Positions 1 through 11,364 of a stretch of 64,000 nucleotides of DNA are shown here, one piece after another. The notes beneath the pieces are model-generated. The model was given only the letters and a program-made list of their open reading frames with translations, searched no databases and was not told the DNA's origin. The translations under genes and the position numbers were made by a program. Origin of the DNA: Mesostigma viride (Eukaryota; Streptophyta; Mesostigmatophyceae; Mesostigmatales; Mesostigmataceae). Location: positions 1 through 64,000 of the forward strand of contig RPFO01002263.1 in NCBI GenBank assembly GCA_009746045.1. The letters are read 5' to 3'. Every line of letters starts with the position of its first letter. The first letter of the stretch is position 1.

Positions 1-411
1 GGATCGTCAAGCGTGACCTCTTCAAGGTCGTCATTCTGACGATCCTGACTATGGCGCCGAGAGTAGACACTGACGCAGAAGCTGGAGCAACGACTCGACG
101 GCGCCGTCACCCAGATGCTGCGCAAGCCCTTAACATCCCCTTTGGTTTGCACATTAGTATGAGGATTCGTAGTTTTGTACGCTGATTTGCCCTATGTTTC
201 CACATTATTAGGCACAGGCGCCTGGGCCTAGCCCGGCACCTGGCCCGCACAGATCAGGTAGATACATCAGATAGACTAGCTGGCACCAAGCCCGCCCAGC
301 CTGGGCGATATGTCCTCACCTGGCGTGCCCCGGCCGCGCGCGGCAGGGCCGCACCCGTGGACTTTTCGTGATAGACTCGCACGGACATGTTACACTAGAC
401 GTGACGGGCTC
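1..411 (+). mobile_element. RTE-like LINE remnant (RT C-terminal part)
   Basis: Broken plus-strand translation resembles the C-terminal part of LINE B at 35.3-35.9 kb: first a segment like LFKVLVLTVLTYGAEAWTL, then one like LDGTVYRMLRQ, then HLARTDQVDT followed by QPGRYVLTW at about 235-335. Frameshifts and a gap around 130-200 separate the blocks, so it is not functional. The copy is more diverged than LINE A or B. Its last bases (to 411) abut the target duplication of the hAT element. Confidence 0.7.
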
Positions 412-419
412 ACCCCCGG

Positions 420-438
420 CAGTGTTCCATTGTACGCA
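420..438 (+). repeat. hAT left terminal inverted repeat
   Basis: CAGTGTTCCATTGTACGC matches the reverse complement of the right end over about 16 bp (one mismatch in the first 15 bases). Confidence 0.8.
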
Positions 439-2901
439 ATACGCGGTTATACGCGCGGGGTCCGTATAATGGATAATACGGTATAATACGGTTTATCCGG
501 AAATTATACGCAAATACCGGATTTCATCGTTTTTGGGGTTGTTTCATGCATTTTGATATCATTTCAAGCAGTCCACATGTTTCTGACACTAAATTACACA
601 TGATCGATACATGGGTTGCCACTGCTCAGCAGTGCTTGGGAACACTGGACGTGTAAACCAGGGTTCACGAGGAGCTAGATTACCTATGCATTATACCCTA
701 AAAAACAACGCCAAATGAAATGGAAAGATGAAAAAAGCAAAAGAAGTAAGATGGCTATCTATGCTAATTCCATGCAAGCAGGTCCTGGGCATCTCCATGT
801 TTCTTGTATGCATGAGGAGCACACAAGAAGAAAGCTGACTTTGGCAAGCAAAACAAGAAATAGTGGCTAGATCTGGCCAGAAAACCACTTGTTTCGAGAT
901 GTTTTTAGCAAGAAAAAACATCGCGTTATCAAGCTTATCATATTTACAAACAATGCCAAGCACTACGTCACTGCTTTCGATGAAGCATAAGCTAATAGCA
1001 GACAAACCTGGTCCAAAATCTGCATGTCGTAGTGGTATTCCCCAACCATCACAAGCCAATAATGCGTAGAGGCAGTAAAGCAACCAAAAGACAAGCAGAA
1101 AACCTCCATTACAGGTCTACGACTATATTACAATCCACCCAACAACTTGATACAGTACAATGAACACGTGAACAGGATAGCACGTACCAGATCAAAACGC
1201 ATATTACCTTTCTTGACGGATCGAGCCAGCATGCCCACCTGATGGACGTAGCTGCGAGCCTTTCCTGGCCGTCGTCGCTTATAAATCATGTAAGGAATAA
1301 CGTGAAACATCTATCCGCGTTCAAATGTAGGGGCATTTCCCGCCTATCAACAGTTAGCACATGCACGGTCGCCACCTGGTTGCTGAAACGAGGTTGGCGC
1401 ATCGAGCAGAAGGTCGAGACATATCTGCGCACATCCATGCCAAACGTTGCCTGGCCAAGGATATAAGCTTTTCAAGACCTAAGGATCATGCCTACAGATT
1501 GAAAATGTAAAGCGGCCATGCTCTCGTACCAGTCAGTTTTCTGTATGGCTTCTATTAATATTCGGTGCATGGCTGCCCGAGAGGCAAGGGCAGAGACCTA
1601 AACAGCATGGAGGGTTGCCAACTTGGGTTGCCAACTTGCCATGCTACAGTGTAGCTTGCTTGTAAGATCCTTGTGTCTCACGGTCGCCAAATGTCAACCA
1701 GTGGATGGTTTCCGTAGTGTTTCTAACCCTAAATGGTCTGAGATCCTGCCGATAAATCGGCTGGATCTTCACAATTTTGCAAACCAGATGCCATCCAACC
1801 TACCCATATCCAATGGCTGTCCTTGGGGGCCAAGCATGTCCATGAGTTGCCCTTCGGGTTGGTATATCACAACCTCACATATATGCAGGGTAGGCCATGT
1901 TTAACTGCCGTCAAAGTCAGGGGGGTCAAGACGCGCGTTTTCATTTTTGGTAGAATGTGCATTTTGAATTATGTTATAAGACCTAGGCACCTACCACTTC
2001 AGGGATGATAAACAATTAGTTGCTGAACAGCTTGAGCCATCGGGGTCATCATTTGGGTGGGTATACCAGCAGTTACACCCAGTACAGCCCATAGGGGTAC
2101 CGTTGGTAAAAAGCAACCAAGGGAGTAGGGGTGGGCATACGACCTCCTAATATGGCCACCAACCATGCCAAACAATACATTTCCCTTCCACAATGATGGG
2201 GAAACATAACTGCATCATCACACTGCCCTTACATGGCACCTATGTGCAGGTGCCACCTTGTCCATGCACGTAGGTAACGTGGTACGGACACCTACGCAAG
2301 GCATGCATTCTAGGAGGCAGCCACCAAAACTAGTGGTGTTGAGCCTATTTCAGCCTGCCCTAGCAAGGATAAACTAGGCCTAAGCTGCTATAGCTTGCCA
2401 GGTGATGGCCAGCACACCTGGTGGCACATGCTGTCAATGGGAAGCTTTTACTCACCAGTTACGTGCTTGATGATGCCACAGAGACCAGCCAACTGCCTCA
2501 CACTCATGCAATATGTGTATGGGAAATGTATAACAAACATATATGGAGGTATTCAAACCCATACAGCCTCTAAAACTTATCACCATCACCCTGTGGCAGG
2601 TCAACTGACTGAGGGAAGCATCTAAGAGTGGTGTTTTAGAAAGGGGCCAGGCCAGGGTCAAGAAAGAGCATGAATAGTGCAAAAAGAATGTGCTACACAA
2701 GCTAGTAACGGAATGTCAGATAGGAAAACGATGCTTAAGCTTTACCAGGCATGAGGTGGCGTTACCTTGGCCCAGGCGGTGGCCGCAAAATGGCGCATTT
2801 CGGCCGCTGTGCAGCATGGTCGCTGGATTCGGCGATTTCTGGCCACCCTTGCACGTTTACGACTACTATGTATCATAAAAAGTAAAAAGAAGAACCGATA
2901 T

Positions 2902-3023
2902 TTCTATTCCCACTATTACCAAATCCACCAACATTTGATTAAAAACAATAAGTGGGCAAACAAACCATGAGTGAGCCTGCCACGCTGCACCCATTTCATG
3001 ATTGATTGTAGTTCTCGTTACCC
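2902..3023 (+). repeat. Direct repeat 1, copy A (inside hAT)
   Basis: About 120 bp, beginning TTCTATTCCCACTATTACC, recur at 3298-3420 with a few 1-bp and short indels. Confidence 0.8.
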
Positions 3024-3060
3024 TAGAAACAAACACAAGAAGAGGGAGGGAGGGCGGGAC

Positions 3061-3299
3061 AAGAAAAAGAGACCTAGAACATCGTGCAATTGGCACTTTA
3101 GGGCGGCGTAGCCCGGGCTCGCCTCATGAGGAGCAACAGTAACTTAATTGCTACTTAACTTAACGAACTAGAAATGGAAGGCCAACTAATTCTAACTCAT
3201 GGAACCGGTCCAGCCCAAGCCCACCGTCCCGTAGTACCACTCACATAGCGGCGTTCATTCTCATCTGTATAAAGAAACTACGTTCAGAGAACACCGATT
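3061..3299 (+). repeat. Direct repeat 2, copy A (inside hAT)
   Basis: About 240 bp from AAGAAAAAGAGACCTAGAAC to AGAGAACACCG, repeated at 4400-4650. Differences are mostly small insertions and deletions. Confidence 0.85.
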
Positions 3300-3420
3300 C
3301 TATTCCCACTATTACCAATCCACCAACATTGATTAAAACAATAAGTGGGCAATTACAGAACCCATGAGTGAGCCTGCCACGCTGCACCCATTTCATGATT
3401 GATTGTAGTTCTCGTTACCC
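3298..3420 (+). repeat. Direct repeat 1, copy B (inside hAT)
   Basis: Second copy of the 2902-3023 block, ending GTTCTCGTTACCC. It directly follows copy A of direct repeat 2, so the two blocks occur in swapped order here. Confidence 0.8.
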
Positions 3421-4399
3421 AACCCCCCTTTCCTGGGCTGATCTCCAAAGCTCCGCCAACCACTTTCGCTCAGTGGCTCTCGAGGGCCTGCCGCAACGGG
3501 ACGATTACAATCGCCGGCGGCTGTAGCGAGCCTCATGCACGATAACCCTTCGCAGGGCCCCCCCCAGCCTTCCAGGCCAGTAAAAGAGGGTGTTGAATGG
3601 GCAAAGACAAGGAAGAAGACGCCTCGTTTAACGACCACGGACCTCCCTCAAAGGCCAGTGCCGCCCTAACGTGACGACAACTTGTAGGACGTCACCCGAT
3701 GCCACCATATCTCGATTACTGTCAACGTTGTCACCTGGGGGAGTAACTTTCCATATTTCAGGTTTTAGTTGATGAGCAGGCTCTCATCACACACCCCAGC
3801 GGCCGATAAAGCGCAAGCGCAACTGGGCCGGCCAAAATATTTGGTCCTGCCCGGCCCAGGTCCGTCTGTTAAACTGGCCCCTTAAGTCTCGGTCTGAATC
3901 GAAATATTGCATAATTCCGGAATTCGTCCCCACCACATTCCCGAGACCTCACGACCCATAAGAGCGGATGCTGGTAAATATTTTTCTACTTACGCGAGGG
4001 CCGACAGACTTGTCGTCCATCACAATGCCCACTGAAAGTAACCCGACCACCCTTCCTTCGGCAGTCAGTAGTCAGGAACTGCAACCCTGCTGCGACATTC
4101 CGCAGCAAAGCGGTAGGCACTGCAGCGTGGCACGGAAATCTTACTCATGGTTTCAGAGTTCCGTACAGGACGCGCAGGCAAACGCGAAGTATTTTATAGT
4201 CTCTCGTCGGCCAAGAACCCAGCTGCGGGGAGAAAACCGACGAGGGTAATTAATTTCTTTTTCACAGTCACGTGACTGTTCAAGCTATGTCAGTCACGCG
4301 CTATCTCTAATCGGCCACCGCCAGCCAAAAGGCTGACGCGATTAGGGCAGCATTAAATTTCTTGTAATCCGCCATACCATACCCCATACATCCGATTAC

Positions 4400-4650
4400 A
4401 AGAAAAAGAGACCTAGAACATCGTGCAATTGGCAGGGCGGCGTAGCCCGGGCTCGCCTCATGAGCCGTCAGCAACAGTAACTTAATTGCTACTTAACTTA
4501 ACGAACTAGAAATGGCCATACAAAACTGGCCAACTAATTCTAACTCATGGAACCGGTCCAGCCCAAGGCCCACCGTCCCGTAGTACCACTCACATAGCGG
4601 CGTTCATTCTCATCTGTTATAAAGAAACTACGTTCAGAGAACACCGAATC
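4400..4650 (+). repeat. Direct repeat 2, copy B (inside hAT)
   Basis: Same orientation as 3061-3299. It carries short extra segments (for example after GAAATGG) that copy A lacks. Confidence 0.85.
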
Positions 4651-5365
4651 CTTTAAAATACGCCGGAAAGGTATTGCTGTCAACGTTTCTATCGTCCGGC
4701 CTGATCGCAGTTTTTTCCAGCAAGAACGCTGCCGACACCTATCAAATGGCATTCCCGCGAACCAAAAATTGGCCTGTATGATCTTTAGGACGTTTAAAAT
4801 CAATATCCTAAGTTTGGCCAGAAAATTCGAACGCAAACGTAAATGCCATGCGTGGGCGCAAGCCGCCATGGCCAGGTCGTCGTTTTCCGGAATGCACGTT
4901 GTACGTGAAAAAGTACCCTGACCCCTTGTACTTTGACCGGCCAGAACACCTCTATAACTTTGTCAAAAGTATGCAAACCCTAGTACCATGCTGTGAAGAA
5001 TTTTATAAACTTCCGATCTTCTCAGCTAAACGTTTCCTAATTCTCAATAGATTTCGCGGCATCTGGTCCCCCGAGAAGGGGCCGATGCATCGGCTGGAAC
5101 TCGATTTTTGGCGGAAAATCGGCAGCAAGACCATTTAGGGGCTAAGTTCCCTTGCTTTCCCGCCGGCGGGAATGCAAGGCCTTGGTTCCCGCACGAAAAA
5201 TTTGGCTGCCGGACCTCGGATGAGCGCGAAAACCCCATTATACGCGCGCTTATACGTGTTATTCGCCGTATCATACGTAAAAATACGCAAATCGTATAAA
5301 ACGGATAAAAATTATACGCTCGACCTTGTATAACGCGTATTATACCGTATAATACCGTATAATAC

Positions 5366-5384
5366 GCAGTATAATGGAACACTG
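5366..5384 (-). repeat. hAT right terminal inverted repeat
   Basis: Read on the minus strand it begins CAGTGTTCCATTATAC. It is followed directly by the second copy of the target duplication ACCCCCGG. Confidence 0.8.
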
Positions 5385-5392
5385 ACCCCCGG

Positions 5393-5561
5393 GCAGCCTC
5401 CTGGTTTGTCTGTAATATGGAGGCAGATGGTGCACAAGGATAGATGGCAAGTAGTGATGAAGGAGACCACCCCCAAGCCTGTGGGGGCTCCGCGTGTGAC
5501 CAAGTATGGCATTCATAGCGATTCGGGCCGCGGTGCCCACACCCCTGTAACTAGGACCTAG
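5393..5561 (+). pseudogene. RTE-like LINE, C-terminus of an upstream ORF (ORF1?)
   Basis: A plus-strand frame runs through LSVIWRQMVHKDRWQ and MKETTPKPVGAPRVTKYG to THTPVTRT-like end AHTPVTRT and a TAG at 5559-5561. The same sequence lies upstream of the endonuclease frame in LINE B (38626-38500 on the minus strand). It is therefore a LINE segment, probably the end of ORF1. The hAT element inserted just before it, so upstream coding is cut off at 411/5393. No conserved domain is recognised. Confidence 0.6.
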
Positions 5562-5578
5562 ATAGCTTACACCATCCA

Positions 5579-5665
5579 TTCCATCCGGACCATCCCATGT
5601 TCCCCAGCTCCCACTGAGGACTTATGCTCACGTGACGCAGTCACGTGTCTATTAATTAATTAACG
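5579..5665. repeat. Dispersed TTAATTAA/CACGTGAC repeat, copy 1
   Basis: About 80 bp from CCATCCCATGTTCC through the inverted repeat CACGTGACGCAGTCACGTG (5629-5647) to TATTAATTAATTAA. It recurs in reverse orientation at about 35020-35110, with a truncated third copy at 35113-35150. Confidence 0.75.
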
Positions 5666-5744
5666 ATGTGCGCTAATATCGTTTCAAGTGTTGTAATGCC
5701 TAATAATGCTATCCCATCATCGATTGCCCCCATCTAGACAACTA

Positions 5745-7040
5745 GCTGGAGTGCTCTATCCCGGGGAGCCCGGGGCCGGGGGCTTCCACAGTTTCTTGTT
5801 GACATAGAGGTCCCGCCCCGCCAGTACACTTGGGGCTTCTCGGGGTTGGTCTTGTGGCGGATGTAGTCGGGCCACTGATCGCGGCGTTGCTGCTGCTGGG
5901 CTGGCGTCAGGTCGTTGTCAACAGACTAGGAGGTGTCCACCAGCTTCTTGCGGCGAGAGAGGAACCGGACTCGGGCTGTGATGTCGCTGAAGGTGAGGAC
6001 CACTGGAGGGGGCCCAGCCTTAATTGGCCCGTGGATGGGGCAGGCGGTAGGCGCCTTGCAGTGCCGCACCTGGCAGCTCCATGCACGCCAAGAGCTGTTT
6101 CTTCAGCTCGTCGAGTTCTAAGAGAGTCTGGGGTCTCCTCCGGCGGCATGTCGCAGCGCCTGAGGATGACCCGGCAGTGGCGACGGTCGCGGTCAGCGGC
6201 CTCGCGGCGGCGCGTGTCTTCCAGCTCTTGGAGCTTGGTGGTGATGGCGGTCGTGGTAGAGGATGCCTGGCTCAGACTTGAGCAGGTCCGCCCAGGAGGC
6301 GCGAGTCGAGGGGTCATCGCTAGCCCTACCAGCAGGTTGGGCGGCGATGGTGGCCGTTCGCTCGGCGATCTCGGGGACCTGCGTGGCCAGGGCGTCTACC
6401 TTGGTAGCAAAGTTCTGCCTCAAGTTTCACGGTGCCTTGGCCGACTCGGCCTTCCACCTGGTGAAGGCGGGTGGTCACAGTGGCTGTGGCCTCGGAAACT
6501 TTGGTGGCAATGTGCTCTTGCGTAGCAGTAAACTGACTCAGGCTGGAGCTTAAGTGCGACTCTGGCTTCAATGCTGTTGACCTTGGCCGAGAGAGTGTTG
6601 AGTGGGCCGTCAGGCGCGTTCAGGGCGGCGAGCTGCTCAGCCATCGGCGCCAGCTGCTCCGCCACTGCAGCTCGGATGGAGTCCGTGCTGGGGGAGGTGC
6701 CGCTCTGCGGGGATGCTGCAGCTGCTGTGGCTGCCCGTCTGCGCTCATGCAGGAGGCTCCTGAGGCCAGCGTAGCCAATCTGGGTGATGTCCTGGGCGTC
6801 GCAGCGCAGGTAGCTGCATGCACATGATGACTGCCTTCAAGTACGCCTCCGGTTCTTGATTGAAGCGACCATTCCCAGTCGGGCTTGGTGACCTTGTCGC
6901 CAGGGCCGGGTAGGCAGGAAAAGTTCGTCATGGCGGGCCATGCAGGAACTTGATAACATCGTCACATTGTGCCTTCGTGAGCGTAAAGATTTCCAAGATG
7001 CAAAAATCCCGCTGGCCGGCGCCGAAGCGGCCGACATCCC
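5745..7040 (-). pseudogene. L1-type LINE ORF1 protein remnant
   Basis: Minus-strand reading in shifting frames gives, in order, a heptad-rich coiled-coil stretch (AEQLAALNAPDGPLNTLSAK, then TRLHQVEGRV, then FATKVDALATQVPEI; about 6660-6340), a basic RNA-binding part (RRCDMPPEETPD), an RRM-like strand PVVLTFSDITARVRFLSRR, and a C-terminal LTPAQQQQRRDQWPDYIR followed by KPQVYWRGG (about 5905-5790). This layout is that of ORF1p of L1-clade retrotransposons, which chaperones element RNA. At least four frame changes and an in-frame stop make it dead. It belongs to a different family from LINE A/B. The open plus-strand frame opposite is a shadow. Confidence 0.65.
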
Positions 7041-7861
7041 ATTTGGTATGGGAAGTTCGGGTTTTCTTGGGAATGGGCGACAAATTTGGTGTATAGAGCA
7101 TTGCGTTGAGGGAGGCAGACCGGGGGGGAAGCTTTGATCAACGCGAATTAAAGGTTGGCGTCCGCAGGAGTTGATGTCGCACGTGCTGCTGGCGGCGGGA
7201 ATGCCGACGACAGCTCAAAATGCATGTTTGTCAACTAGGCTGCGTTTTTGTGGCATTTGCAAAATACTGCGTTACAACCGTAACCGATTGTACGTACTAG
7301 CAGATGCAGCGTCTTGAAAAGACGCATCTGATGCAAGTATAGTAGCCTGACTGAATTTGGGGCTCATACGCAAAAGTTCTGAGCTCCGCCGTCAGCCATG
7401 TCCGCTCGTGGCTCGTGGCTCGTGCAAGGACTACTCGTAGTCGTGCATGGACTATTGGATGCAGATGCAATAATCACTGTGTAGACTGTACTCTGTGGTC
7501 ACTGTGCCTGTATGTAGCAGACCTGCTGTATATGATCTAGACGCTGTACAGGTTATTATTACTGTAGAGGGGTGTTAATCCTGAGCAGGCCAGACGATGC
7601 TGCTCACGCCTTGCAAAGCACAGTGAACAAGTATATAAAGAATAGGCCATGCAGTGCCAACTGGTCATCTTGCGAGAGCGCCTCACGTGCACATGTTGCC
7701 TTGACTTGGCAAGCTCGTGTCTAAGCCTCAAGTGTCTGAGTGCTGTAATGAGTAATCCTATCCATTTTTTAACAAGGCTCCGTTCCAACCACATTCGCAT
7801 AACTGCTGCATTGCAACAACATCCCTTATCAAAAATTAAATTATCCCTCATTAAAACTATC
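7041..7861. other. Spacer without recognisable genes
   Basis: No convincing coding frame or repeat family was seen. A small hairpin (CGTCTTGAAAAGACG, about 7310) is present. Sequence near 7840-7880 is AT-rich and merges into the LINE A tail. Confidence 0.5.
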
Positions 7862-8323
7862 CCTATAATTCAAAATTAAATTATAACATGACTCCGTTGG
7901 GAGATCATGTAGCACATATTCCCGTGGATGGATGGAGGGGGGACAAAGCCGCGAAACCGAACTAATCTAACTCTAATAAGCTAGTCTAATCTAGAAAACC
8001 CTACCTATTCTACTCAGCAAAGCGCCCCTTCCGCTTGGGGGGAGGGGGCTTGCCCACAGGGGCGGGCGTATGAGCCTGGACAATGGTCTTCCACCTCTTC
8101 TTGTCCTGCATAGCAGTCCAAGCAAGAGAGAGGGAGTGAATGCGATGTTCAAACTGAGCTGGGACCACTAGGTCAGCCATCAACTGCTGTGGGTAGGTCA
8201 TGACATGTTTGCCTACCTTCTTAGGAATGTCCTTGGGGCCAGGCCAGGTTAGGATATGCCGCCGGCCCTGGCTGGCCAAGCCGCTGGGGCCGGCCAGACC
8301 GAGGTCGGTGTCTACCTGGCTGG
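7862..8323 (-). mobile_element. LINE A segment 1 (3' end, RTE-like)
   Basis: The minus-strand frame 8279-8010 reads GRRHILTWPGPKDIPKK, then VVPAQFEHRIHSL, then VGKPPPPKRKGRF and a stop. It is close to the LINE B C-terminus. The 3' UTR (8009 down to about 7880) matches LINE B and ends in an AT-rich TTTAAT-type tail instead of poly(A), as RTE elements often do. At 8323 the element is cut by the first Copia element and resumes at 15270 (GCTGG duplicated). Confidence 0.85.
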
Positions 8324-8668
8324 AGTTAAAGCCCGACCGGCTCAGCTATGGCGGTCGGTCACGTTGAGCTTGGGATAAGGTGAACACAGAGAACTGCTGT
8401 CGGAGCTGGCCCACCACTGGTTTATGTCTTAGCCAGCAAACCCTATCCGGTTAGCCGTAACCGTGGGACAAGCTAGCTGTCCGTACCGACCCGGATAAGG
8501 CCCCGGACTGGGGCCTAGGTGGCGCCGGCCCTAGGCGCCGCCCTTAGACCGGTCGACCGCATCGGACCGCCGGATTATAGCCGGCGGCTTAGCGGACGCT
8601 AGCGGAAGGCGTGCGGACGGACATGGGGAACTTAGAGCCAGATCCTAGGGCTCTAGAGTTACTCAACT
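8324..8668 (-). repeat. Copia 1, 3' LTR
   Basis: 345 bp, AGTTAAAGCC ... ACTCAACT on the plus strand. It is the downstream LTR because the coding strand is minus. The adjacent internal sequence on the minus strand (AAAGAACAAAAGAG) is a weak purine-rich tract. Confidence 0.92.
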
Positions 8669-9045
8669 CCGACATACTCTTTTGTTCTTTGATTAATTAT
8701 CAAAATAATTACATCAAATGCAGACCATACAAAACCCTCTAAGGTAGGGAACTCAAGGGGGCCTCAAGGCCGTCAAAATCACCACGGTATCGACCCGCGC
8801 CCTTGTGATCACACATGAATAGTGATGTAATAAGTATCGAGAAAAAAACAACTATGCCACCAGACAAAAGGTGACCCATTTATTAGGACCAGTGACCCGC
8901 CGACGGGCCCAAGGCACCGTCCAACGTGGCTAGGGTATGGTCAGGACAAGCAAAAAAACTACCACCATGATATTCGTGAATGCTAGCAACACAGGGTGAG
9001 TTATGGCTGTATTCATAAAGCGCCCGAGCCGTAACCCTGTGTGGC
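8669..9045. other. Copia 1 region between pol stop and 3' LTR
   Basis: About 380 bp without a gene, AT-rich near 8690-8740. It presumably holds the 3' untranslated part and polypurine tract of Copia 1. Confidence 0.5.
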
Positions 9046-11364
9046 TCACGGGTGTTGCATCGTCATGCGCTTGCGCAACACTGCGTACTGCGGGGCAGCC
9101 TCCCGCGCCTCCTTGGTGAGTGCATCCGCGGGATTGAGTTCATCCGCGATGTGCTGGAGACGCGTGACGCAGGAGGCCGCCTCAGCGAGTACGAGGTAAT
9201 CAACGTCCTGTGACCGCGCATAGGGATTGTCAAGGAAGGCCAAACAACTTTGTGAGTCAGTGTGCACCGTGCTAGTCCAGTGAAGAGTGAACCCACACGA
9301 GCCAAATACCCAACCCAGCAAGTACCGCAGCCACATGCCATGTGAGATAGCTGAAACAATGCCCCGGCATTCAGCCGTGTTGGGGCTAGTGGCAATGCGG
9401 CTGTGCAAGCGCGAGTACCAATCTAACAACATGCCAGGCTGTCCCTCATTGCTAATAAAGAACAGTGCCCCCATGCGGGCCCGCACTTGGCTGACTGTGC
9501 GCGTCTCTAGATTAGCATCCGTCACTATCTCGAGGTGCACCGGCTGTGAGCAATCGAGCCCACGAAGCACAATGCCGGGCGTCATGGCCAGCTGCCGCCG
9601 AACATGAATGGACCCTAGTCCTTCCAGCACATCATCGGGCAGGCGAGCGAGCACCGCCAAATCAGGTGCCACCGTGTCCGCCAACCACCCGAGCTTGCCC
9701 TTAACCGAGGGCCCATGGGTTGCCAACAGCGGGGACGGGAGGTCGGCCAGCAGGTCAACCACATAGTTGCGGCTATCCTGCATGTGCATGACCCATTCGC
9801 CAGAACGCGAATCCCGCTGCAACGTAGACTGCACGCCGCAAAACACCACGGGTTTACCCTCCTCATGATCCACCGCCCTGCCCAGGGGAAACTTAGCCGC
9901 CACTGCAGCAAGAAACTGGGTAGCAAAGGTGCGAGGTGCCACCAGCTTGAAGTCATCGCCATGCCACACGAAGAGGGCTGGCTCGCCAGGGACGCCGGTG
10001 GGGACCACAAAGAAGTTAGGATCCGCGCGATGGTACGTGGCCCCTAAGCTCTGCAAGACCTCCTCCGCGGAAATGCGGAAGATGATGGGAGAGCTCTGCA
10101 GCCCCTCCACCCCTGTCAACAGCTCGATATACTCGCTGCCAATGGTGCCATCCTGCCAGACCACCGGGACCTTCACCACGTAGCGGGTGCCTTGCCATGT
10201 TTGCTGCGCGACCCCAGCGTCGCTGTGGAGGAATGCCCGCTGAAAGTCACCGCACCACATCCCGTAGTCCTTGCCCGCGTTCCGCTTGCCCAAGTAGATG
10301 ACCGTCAGTAGCCGATGCGAAACATGGTTGAGCCCAGGGGTATAAAGATCCTTGGCGTCCAGCGGGGAGGACCCCTTCGTCTCCGTGACCACGGGCCTTA
10401 CCCGGAACACCACCGAAGAGTTGGTCTCGTCCGGCTTGTAGGTGAGCACGAACTTCAACCGCAACCGCGTGGCCCCGGCTGGCACACTCTCCAATCCTCG
10501 GTAGACCTCGCGCTCTCGCCACTGCTCCTTGGCTCGAATGAACGCGTCGCGCCACAAAGCAAACTTGAGAGGATCTTGACAGTCCAGGACAAGTTGCTCC
10601 CACGTCACAGGGCTATCCGCCGCCAGTGAGTGTGAGTGGAGGCCGAAGCTGCGCGGGTGCCAATCCTGAGGCTGAATGATGGACTGGACGAGCGGCGGTG
10701 TGGAAAACGCCGCCATCGGTAAGCGCCGCACGACGCCGGGCTGCCCGACCACCACCCCCAATGGAGCGTGGTACTCGCGAAGCGGGATGCTGCCCACCCC
10801 CGCGACTGACAGCAAGTCAGCGGACACTGAGAACCCCGGGTATGATACGAAAGGTTCGCCCAGCAAGGCCACATCCTCGTAGCCATCCACGACGTGAAAC
10901 GGCGTGTCAATGCCCAACACCGGCAGCACCACCATCCCGGTAACTTGATATGCCGAAGTGCCTGCAAAGTCGGTCACCGATTTGTACGGCGACTCTAGCA
11001 CTGGATACAGGGTGGCTGCCCGACGAGAGATAATAGACACGGATGCTTGCGTGTCCACAGCCACCAGCTGCCACGGTCTACACGTAGGAAACAAGGCTGA
11101 CTTAACCGGCCTGACCCCCTGTGAGAGAGTTTTGACCTGAGCCACCCCTGATGCAGCTTTCGCTTTAAGCGCCTGAGCACGCCACAAGGCCGTGACCGTT
11201 GAAGCCAGGTCCCTAGGTGGGCGAGGCGCATGGGCAGGACCCTGACCCTCCGGCGAGGCCACGCTAGGCGGGCCTCCCACATTATCCGTGGCTAGCACAG
11301 GAGGTGAGTCACTACGTGCACTAGGTCCCGTCAAACCCACCCCATCCTCATCCCACCCATCCAC
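9046..11364 (-). CDS. Copia 1 Pol: protease-like, reverse transcriptase, RNase H
   Basis: 772 codons. Residues about 100-205 form a retropepsin-like domain: LVAVDTQASVSIIS (the D-T-G motif is D-T-Q), then ALLGEPFVSYPG in place of the usual ILG-D-F strand. RT follows (about 300-520): RLKFVLTYKP, then DFQRAFLHSDAG, and an active-site box FVWHGDDFKL where Copia RT normally has YVDD. After GKLGWLADT comes RNase H (about 610-755) with VTDANLE, TAECRGIV and HTDSQSCLAF supplying the acidic residues, ending NPADALTKEA. Upstream coding continues in the -1 frame (integrase) and the join lies in the run of eight G at 11389-11396. The protein would copy element RNA into DNA in a virus-like particle. Confidence 0.9.
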   Translation of the reverse strand: MDGWDEDGVGLTGPSARSDSPPVLATDNVGGPPSVASPEGQGPAHAPRPPRDLASTVTALWRAQALKAKAASGVAQVKTLSQGVRPVKSALFPTCRPWQLVAVDTQASVSIISRRAATLYPVLESPYKSVTDFAGTSAYQVTGMVVLPVLGIDTPFHVVDGYEDVALLGEPFVSYPGFSVSADLLSVAGVGSIPLREYHAPLGVVVGQPGVVRRLPMAAFSTPPLVQSIIQPQDWHPRSFGLHSHSLAADSPVTWEQLVLDCQDPLKFALWRDAFIRAKEQWREREVYRGLESVPAGATRLRLKFVLTYKPDETNSSVVFRVRPVVTETKGSSPLDAKDLYTPGLNHVSHRLLTVIYLGKRNAGKDYGMWCGDFQRAFLHSDAGVAQQTWQGTRYVVKVPVVWQDGTIGSEYIELLTGVEGLQSSPIIFRISAEEVLQSLGATYHRADPNFFVVPTGVPGEPALFVWHGDDFKLVAPRTFATQFLAAVAAKFPLGRAVDHEEGKPVVFCGVQSTLQRDSRSGEWVMHMQDSRNYVVDLLADLPSPLLATHGPSVKGKLGWLADTVAPDLAVLARLPDDVLEGLGSIHVRRQLAMTPGIVLRGLDCSQPVHLEIVTDANLETRTVSQVRARMGALFFISNEGQPGMLLDWYSRLHSRIATSPNTAECRGIVSAISHGMWLRYLLGWVFGSCGFTLHWTSTVHTDSQSCLAFLDNPYARSQDVDYLVLAEAASCVTRLQHIADELNPADALTKEAREAAPQYAVLRKRMTMQHP

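Larger units (their letters stand above)
420..5384. mobile_element. hAT-type DNA transposon, apparently non-autonomous
   Basis: The element is bounded by CAGTGTTCCATT at 420 and its reverse complement ending at 5384. It is flanked by an exact 8-bp direct repeat ACCCCCGG (412-419 and 5385-5392). CA(G)-starting inverted repeats with an 8-bp target duplication are the mark of the hAT superfamily. Both ends are rich in TATACG/CGTATAA motifs (about 440-520 and 5235-5375), like hAT subterminal binding sites. No frame of useful length inside resembles a hAT transposase, so it probably moved in trans. The interior holds duplicated blocks (see repeats) and several inert short frames. Orientation is unknown. 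Confidence 0.82.

Noticed and set aside
5830-6525. Plus-strand frame of 231 codons
   Set aside because: The opposite strand carries recognisable L1 ORF1 blocks; the plus-strand product has no domain and biased composition.
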